Shown here piece by piece: positions 6,583 through 10,693 of a stretch of 10,693 nt of DNA. The DNA lies in assembly GCA_002327905.1 (NCBI GenBank), contig DCUY01000087.1, positions 1 through 10,693 on the forward strand. The letters are read 5' to 3'. Every line of letters begins with the position of its first letter. Within the stretch, counting starts at the first letter, position 1. The notes beneath the pieces were generated by a model, which searched no databases, was not told where the DNA came from, and was given only the letters and a program-made list of their open reading frames with translations. The DNA is from Caldifarciminota bacterium UBA2202. GTDB lineage: Bacteria; Hydrothermota; 32-111. The translations under genes were made by a program, and so were the position numbers.

Positions 6583-7449
6583 ATGAAGACAAAAGAATTT
6601 CTTTTCAAATACATCACTCTTGCGGCGGCTTCTCTGTCAATCCTTTTTTTGATGGGAATAATACTCAGCATATTTAAAGAGGGGCTACCGCTATTCAACG
6701 ACATAAACTTTTCTGACTTTATATTCGGAAGAAAATGGCATCCCACAGACGAACCTGCTGATTTGGGAATATTTCCTTTGATATCAGGCTCCATATTTGT
6801 CACTCTTGGAGCATTGCTTGTGGGAGTGCCTCTCGGAGTGGGAAGCGCAATTTATCTTTCGGAAATCGCATCAACCAATGTGCGCGAAGCTCTAAAACCA
6901 TTTATTGAAATTCTCGCGGGAATACCCTCAGTGATATATGGACTCTTTGGAATGGCCGTATTGGCTCCGCTTGTAAGAAAACTTTTCAATGTGCCGACCG
7001 GACTCAATCTTTTCAGCGCATCCATAATTCTCGGCATAATGATAATTCCGATAATATCCTCACTCTCCGAAGATGCTCTTAGCGCAGTCTCAAAAGAACT
7101 GCGCGAAGCATCTCTTGCTCTCGGGGCAAACAGAATTGAAACAATATTCAAAGTTGTTCTTCCTGCCGCATCATCAGGAGTCATTTCAAGCATAATTCTC
7201 GGCTTCGGCAGAGCCATTGGAGAGACAATGGTTGTTCTGATGGTTTCGGGCGGGGCGGCGATGCTTCCAAAATCAATATTCTCTCCGGTGCGTCCCATGA
7301 CATCCGCCATAGCATCGGAGATGGGAGAGGCGGTTAATGGGTCACAGCATTTTCAAGCCCTCTATGGCATTGCAATTGTGCTATTCCTGATAACATTTCT
7401 GTCAAGCCTTTTAATGCAATGGTTCGCAGGAAGGGAGAACAGAGAATGA
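6583..7449 (+). CDS. pstC: Phosphate ABC transporter permease PstC
   Basis: This is one of the two inner-membrane permeases of the Pst importer. The 288-residue protein has an N-terminal helix (about 10-32) and a periplasmic loop with the DFIFGRKWHPTDEPADLGIFPLISGSI segment typical of PstC. About five further helices follow. The EAA loop that docks on PstB is visible at REASLALGANRIETIFKVVLPAASSGV (about 173-200), followed by the PstC-like GRAIGETMVVLMVSGG. Length is normal to slightly short for the family. The ATG has no recognisable Shine-Dalgarno sequence and lies 11 nt after a stable hairpin, so its translation may be weak or depend on context. Its stop overlaps the pstA start by 4 nt. 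Confidence 0.95.
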   Translation: MKTKEFLFKYITLAAASLSILFLMGIILSIFKEGLPLFNDINFSDFIFGRKWHPTDEPADLGIFPLISGSIFVTLGALLVGVPLGVGSAIYLSEIASTNVREALKPFIEILAGIPSVIYGLFGMAVLAPLVRKLFNVPTGLNLFSASIILGIMIIPIISSLSEDALSAVSKELREASLALGANRIETIFKVVLPAASSGVISSIILGFGRAIGETMVVLMVSGGAAMLPKSIFSPVRPMTSAIASEMGEAVNGSQHFQALYGIAIVLFLITFLSSLLMQWFAGRENRE

Positions 7450-8300
7450 AGAAAAGAAAGATTCTTGAATTCGCAGGAGAATGGGCATTGAAGCTTTCCG
7501 TGGGTATCTCCCTTGCATTTCTCTTTCTGTTTTTATTCATGATATTTTCAAAGGGAGCAGGCAGGCTCTCAATAAGCTTTTTGACACAGATGCCTAAGAA
7601 CGGAATGACTGAAGGGGGGATATTTCCTGCGATAATCGGAACATTGTCACTCACGCTTCTGTCAATGCTCATAGCTTTTCCTCTCGGTGTATTGTCGGGA
7701 ATTTTTCTCTCTGAGTATGGAAAACCCGCATGGCTTGTGAGCATCATCAAGACATCCATAAATACATTGTCCGGAACTCCGTCCATTGTATTCGGATTAT
7801 TCGGGCTCTCGGTCTTTGTCATAGGATTCAATATGGGAGTTTCGATTCTTTCAGGCAGTCTGACTCTCGCGGTTTTAATACTCCCTATTATAATAAACGC
7901 TACTGTCGAATCAATAAAGAGCGTGCCATTCGATTTCAGGGAGGCGGCATTCTCTCTCGGAGCTACAAAGAGGCAGGTGATAACAAGGGTGATTCTGCCT
8001 GCCGCCGCGCCCGGAATACTTACAGGAAGCATAATTTCAGTGGGAAGAGCCGCCGGAGAGACAGCGCCGATTCTCTTTACAGCGGCTACATTTTACACAA
8101 GAAGACTTCCCAAATCAGTCATGGATGAAGTGATGGCAATGCCGTATCACATTTATGCCTTAATGACAGAGGGAACAGCTCCGGAGTCGCAGGTGCCGAT
8201 AGCATACGGGACAGCGGTCGTGCTTCTTCTGCTGGTTTTAATAATCAACGGAACTGCAATTCTGATAAGGTACAGAATGAGAAAAAGGAGGAATTGGTGA
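7446..8300 (+). CDS. pstA: Phosphate ABC transporter permease PstA
   Basis: This is the second permease of the Pst importer, pairing with PstC. From the chosen start it has 284 residues with about six membrane helices. The order is an N-terminal helix, a short periplasmic part (SISFLTQMPKNGMTEGGIFPAIIGT), the TPSIVFGLFGL segment and the EAA loop REAAFSLGATKRQVITRVILPAAAPGI. GRAAGETAPILFTA follows, characteristic of PstA. I chose ATG 7446 because it overlaps the pstC stop as ATGA and has GGGAG 8 nt upstream. The in-frame ATG at 7419 would only add nine residues inside pstC. The stop overlaps the pstB start by 4 nt. Confidence 0.95.
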   Translation: MKKRKILEFAGEWALKLSVGISLAFLFLFLFMIFSKGAGRLSISFLTQMPKNGMTEGGIFPAIIGTLSLTLLSMLIAFPLGVLSGIFLSEYGKPAWLVSIIKTSINTLSGTPSIVFGLFGLSVFVIGFNMGVSILSGSLTLAVLILPIIINATVESIKSVPFDFREAAFSLGATKRQVITRVILPAAAPGILTGSIISVGRAAGETAPILFTAATFYTRRLPKSVMDEVMAMPYHIYALMTEGTAPESQVPIAYGTAVVLLLLVLIINGTAILIRYRMRKRRNW

Positions 8301-9049
8301 AAGAGCTGATTAAAGTCAGAGATTTGAATCTCCACTTCAAAGAGTTGCATGTTTTAAAATCAATAAATATGGAAATATATGACAAGACAGTCACATCAGT
8401 CATAGGCCCATCAGGATGCGGAAAATCAACTTACCTGAGGTGCTTCAACAGGATGAATGATCTTAAAGATGCGGCGATAGACGGCGAAATAATTCTTGAT
8501 GAAGAAAACATCTATTCAAGAGCCACTGATGTAACATCATTAAGAATGAAAGTGGGGATGGTGTTTCAAAAGCCGAATCCATTCCCAAAATCAATATTTG
8601 AAAACACGGCATTCGGCCTGAAGATACAGGGAAAGATGAAGGGAAGCGAAATAGAAGGGAGAGTAGAGCAGTCATTAAGGGATGTGTGGCTCTGGGATGA
8701 AGTGAAGGACCGCCTCAAAGATTCTGCAATGTCCCTCTCCGGAGGACAGCAACAGAGATTATGCATGGCAAGGGCTCTTGCGACAAATCCTGAAATAATA
8801 CTCCTTGACGAACCGACATCTGCGCTTGACCCTCGCTCCACAAACAAGATTGAGGAGCTCTGCGTGGAATTGAAAAAAGAAGTGACAATACTCATCGTAA
8901 CTCACAACATTGCGCAGGCGGCGAGAATAAGCGACTACACGGCATTCTTATACCTTGGAGAATTGGTGGAATACGGTGAAACAAAACTGATGTTTACTGT
9001 GCCGAAGGATAAAAAAACCGAAGAATACATATCAGGAAAATTCGGATGA
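8297..9049 (+). CDS. pstB: Phosphate ABC transporter ATP-binding protein PstB
   Basis: This is the cytoplasmic ATPase that powers phosphate import through PstCA. With the GTG start it has 250 residues, the usual family length. All ABC motifs are intact: Walker A GPSGCGKST (37-45), the PstB-typical FNRMND after it, Q-loop FQKPNPFPKSI (Gln91), signature LSGGQQQR (147-154), Walker B IILLDEP (167-173, catalytic Glu172) and the switch His203 in VTHN. GTG 8297 is chosen because GGAGG lies 5 nt upstream and it forms a GTGA overlap with the pstA stop. The TTG one codon earlier is only 2 nt from the GGAGG. Together with the Pst transporter, PstB normally also helps signal phosphate status to PhoR. Confidence 0.97.
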   Translation: MKELIKVRDLNLHFKELHVLKSINMEIYDKTVTSVIGPSGCGKSTYLRCFNRMNDLKDAAIDGEIILDEENIYSRATDVTSLRMKVGMVFQKPNPFPKSIFENTAFGLKIQGKMKGSEIEGRVEQSLRDVWLWDEVKDRLKDSAMSLSGGQQQRLCMARALATNPEIILLDEPTSALDPRSTNKIEELCVELKKEVTILIVTHNIAQAARISDYTAFLYLGELVEYGETKLMFTVPKDKKTEEYISGKFG

Positions 9050-9801
9050 TGTCATCTATTGAAAAAAATAGAATAAGGGTTAAAATGAATAAAATGACAA
9101 TGAAAAATCAGAATCTTAAAGATGCTAAGACAGTAGCCGCAGTGGATGACGAAGAGGACATCCGTGAACTTCTATCCATAGGTCTTGCAAAGGCGGGATA
9201 TAAGGTGAAGACATTTGAAGATGGCTCTGATTTTGACAGATACATAGAAAAGGAGACGCCTGATGCAGTGCTTCTTGACATGATGCTTCCGGACACGGAC
9301 GGGATTGAAATACTCAAATCACTCAAATCAAATGAAAAGACAAAGAATATTCCTGTAATAATGCTTACAGCAAAGAGCGACGAGACTGATAAAATTGTGG
9401 GTCTTGAACTCGGAGCGGACGATTATGTGACAAAGCCCTTCTCTTTGAAGGAGCTTGCCGCAAGAATCAAAGCGGTGTTGAGGCGCAATGACTCAGAAGA
9501 AGAGATAAAGAGAATCTCTATAGGAAAATCCGTTGTAATAGATATTTTGAAGCATGAAGTTTCGGTTGACGGAAAGTTAGTAGAACTCACCTCAACAGAA
9601 TTCAACATACTCGTGATTCTCGCAGAGCATAAGGGTTGGGTCATGAGCAGGGACAAGATTTTAAGAAAACTATGGGGAAGCGAAAAAATGGTTATCGACA
9701 GAACTGTGGATGTTCACATTAAGAAGATAAGGGAAAAACTCGGAAAGAGCGGAAGCATGATAAAAAACATAAGAGCCGTGGGATATAAAATAGAAGAATG
9801 A
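9046..9801 (+). CDS. phoB: OmpR/PhoB-family response regulator
   Basis: Two-domain transcription regulator of the phosphate response. Numbering from ATG 9046 (251 residues), the receiver domain covers about 28-145. Acidic residues Asp34/Asp35 lie in VDDEED, the phospho-acceptor is Asp78 in LLDMMLPD, Thr108 lies in MLTAK and Lys130 in TKPF. The DNA-binding winged helix covers about 157-250, with LTSTEFNILVILAEHKGWVMSRDKIL, DRTVDVHIKKIREKLG and IRAVGYKIE. ATG 9046 overlaps the pstB stop (ATGA) and has AGGA 8 nt upstream. It gives a 27-residue polar N-terminal extension that PhoB/PhoP proteins usually lack. ATGs at 9085 (AGG 6 nt upstream), 9094 and 9100 would give the usual length of 233-238 residues. 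The name rests on the pst and phoR neighbours. Its likely target is the hexamer array before the porin. Confidence 0.9.
   Translation: MMSSIEKNRIRVKMNKMTMKNQNLKDAKTVAAVDDEEDIRELLSIGLAKAGYKVKTFEDGSDFDRYIEKETPDAVLLDMMLPDTDGIEILKSLKSNEKTKNIPVIMLTAKSDETDKIVGLELGADDYVTKPFSLKELAARIKAVLRRNDSEEEIKRISIGKSVVIDILKHEVSVDGKLVELTSTEFNILVILAEHKGWVMSRDKILRKLWGSEKMVIDRTVDVHIKKIREKLGKSGSMIKNIRAVGYKIEE
9059..9086 (+). promoter_or_regulatory. Possible internal promoter at the start of the response regulator gene
   Basis: TTGAAA (9059-9064), a 16-nt spacer and TAAAAT (9081-9086) predict a transcript start near 9093, at the ATG at 9094. If real, it gives a leaderless, phosphate-independent supply of the regulator and kinase. 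The AT-rich, lysine-rich coding context makes a chance match possible. Confidence 0.35.
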
Positions 9802-10693
9802 AAAACAGATTTTTTCTCCGCATATTCATTTCGCTGTTTCTTGTGGCGATGCTTTCTATGACAATTCTTCTTCTTGTCTCTGTTGACGGAGTGACTAAAT
9901 ATTATCTTTCTACTGTTGAGGATGGAATGGAGAAGAGTTTGTCTGTTATTTCATCAAACACCTCTGCACTTCTTTCTGCCGGAGACACCAGCGCTCTTGA
10001 TTTATTTTTCATTTCCGTTGCAAAATCAACAGGATACAGACTTACTCTTATTGACACTTCGGGAACTGTCATTCTTGATTCTGACGAGAATCCGAAATCA
10101 ATGGGAAACCACAAAGACAGACCTGAAATTGAGTCTGCTCTAAATAATAAAGCGGGAAAGAGCATGAGATTTTCAATCACAAGACAACAGGATATGCTCT
10201 ATATAGCAATTTTGCTGAACATTGAAGGAAAATCCCCCGTTATTCTCAGAATCGCTTCTTATGTAAGTCACACTAAAGAGGCAGTGACGGATTTTTACGG
10301 GAGATTTACTCTTATTGCTCTCTTTGTTGTCATCTGCATGGTCATTGTCTCATATCTGCTAACAAAAAATGTCTATGGACCTATAGACCGTCTTGTCACT
10401 GTGTCAAAGAGAATTGCGGACGGCGACTTTGACGCAAGGGTCGTAATCTTCAGAAAGGATGAGCTTAAAGTTCTTGCGGAGTCATTCAATATAATGGCAG
10501 AGAAAGTTAAAAAATTATTTTCTCAGTCTGAGGAGAGCAGGGAAGAATTGAATAAGATAATCAGTACAATGCACGAAGGTGTGCTTGTAATTGACAGAGG
10601 AGGAAAAATTCTTCTTTCCAATGAGGCGGCAAAGAGAATGTTCGAATCGGAAAATATGGAAGGAAGGAACTTTCGGGAAATTGTGAGAAATCC
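9798..10693 (+). CDS. phoR: PhoR-type sensor histidine kinase, N-terminal part (3' end outside window)
   Basis: The frame is open from ATG 9798, which overlaps the regulator stop as ATGA, to the window edge; 298 residues are visible. Order: transmembrane helix 1 (about 7-28), then an extracytoplasmic sensor domain (about 30-165). This domain contains GYRLTLIDTSGTVILDSDENPKSMGNHKDRPEIESAL, the PAS-like/Cache motif seen in PhoR- and WalK-type kinases. Helix 2 (about 168-188) and a HAMP domain (about 189-241, GPIDRLVTVSKRIADGDFDARV and DELKVLAESFNIM) follow. A cytoplasmic PAS domain starts at about 251 (LNKIISTMHEGVLVIDRGGKILLSNEAAKRMF). The phospho-accepting His and ATPase domains must lie beyond the window, so kinase activity is inferred. 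It should phosphorylate the adjacent regulator when phosphate is scarce. The start has only a weak ribosome site (AGAAG), implying translational coupling. Confidence 0.9.
   Translation, partial: MKNRFFLRIFISLFLVAMLSMTILLLVSVDGVTKYYLSTVEDGMEKSLSVISSNTSALLSAGDTSALDLFFISVAKSTGYRLTLIDTSGTVILDSDENPKSMGNHKDRPEIESALNNKAGKSMRFSITRQQDMLYIAILLNIEGKSPVILRIASYVSHTKEAVTDFYGRFTLIALFVVICMVIVSYLLTKNVYGPIDRLVTVSKRIADGDFDARVVIFRKDELKVLAESFNIMAEKVKKLFSQSEESREELNKIISTMHEGVLVIDRGGKILLSNEAAKRMFESENMEGRNFREIVRN

Noticed and set aside
7334..8032. Long minus-strand open frame (232 codons) opposite pstC/pstA
   Set aside because: It lies antisense to two well-conserved permease genes and its translation shows no domain. 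Codon bias of the real genes keeps this frame open.
1..10693. Mobile element, defence island, CRISPR or tRNA content
   Set aside because: No transposase, integrase, nuclease or helicase motifs, spaced repeats or tRNA-like cloverleaf were recognised by reading. The genes are housekeeping phosphate uptake and surface/export functions.

Overview
The window reads as chromosomal DNA of an AT-rich, diderm (two-membrane) bacterium. The evidence for an outer membrane is a porin-like beta-barrel with a signal peptide, a PstS with a cleavable signal and no lipobox, and a secreted protease ending in a type IX secretion (T9SS)-like C-terminal sorting domain. Such sorting domains are typical of Bacteroidota and are also found in other FCB-group and candidate phyla. 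Arginine is coded mostly by AGA/AGG, and TTG and GTG starts are used. I cannot name the phylum with confidence. An FCB-type or related candidate lineage is the best inference.

Left part (1-4518), surface and exported functions. A polytopic membrane protein resembling GT39/ArnT-type glycosyltransferases is cut by the left edge. It runs tail-to-tail into, and overlaps by 17 bp, a papain-family (C1) cysteine protease with a T9SS-like tail. The protease gene is divergent from a small aromatic-rich, probably outer-membrane, protein of unknown function. Near-consensus promoters lie back to back between the two. Next is a membrane-anchored SGNH/GDSL esterase whose promoter (TTGACA-N16-TATAAA) is so close to the ATG that the transcript should be leaderless.

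Right part (4519-10693), a phosphate-starvation operon: porin - pstS - pstC - pstA - pstB - phoB-like regulator - phoR-like kinase, which is cut by the right edge. The porin would admit phosphate through the outer membrane and PstS would bind it in the periplasm. PstC/PstA/PstB would import it with ATP, and the two-component pair would sense starvation and control the operon. In front of the porin lie four TTAACA-like hexamers at exact 11-bp spacing, just upstream of a possible -10. This is the architecture of a PhoP/PhoB box of the Bacillus type, so autoregulation is likely. From pstC to phoR every junction is a 4-nt stop/start overlap. The first two genes are instead separated from the rest by a perfect 9-bp hairpin, which suggests two expression tiers. 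No phoU is present in the visible part.

No RNA genes, CRISPR array, IS element or long repeats were seen. No gene-free stretch exceeds 300 bases; the longest is the 156-bp gap before the porin. I found no clearly undescribed system. The most interesting signals are regulatory: the Pho-like box, leaderless starts and the operon architecture.
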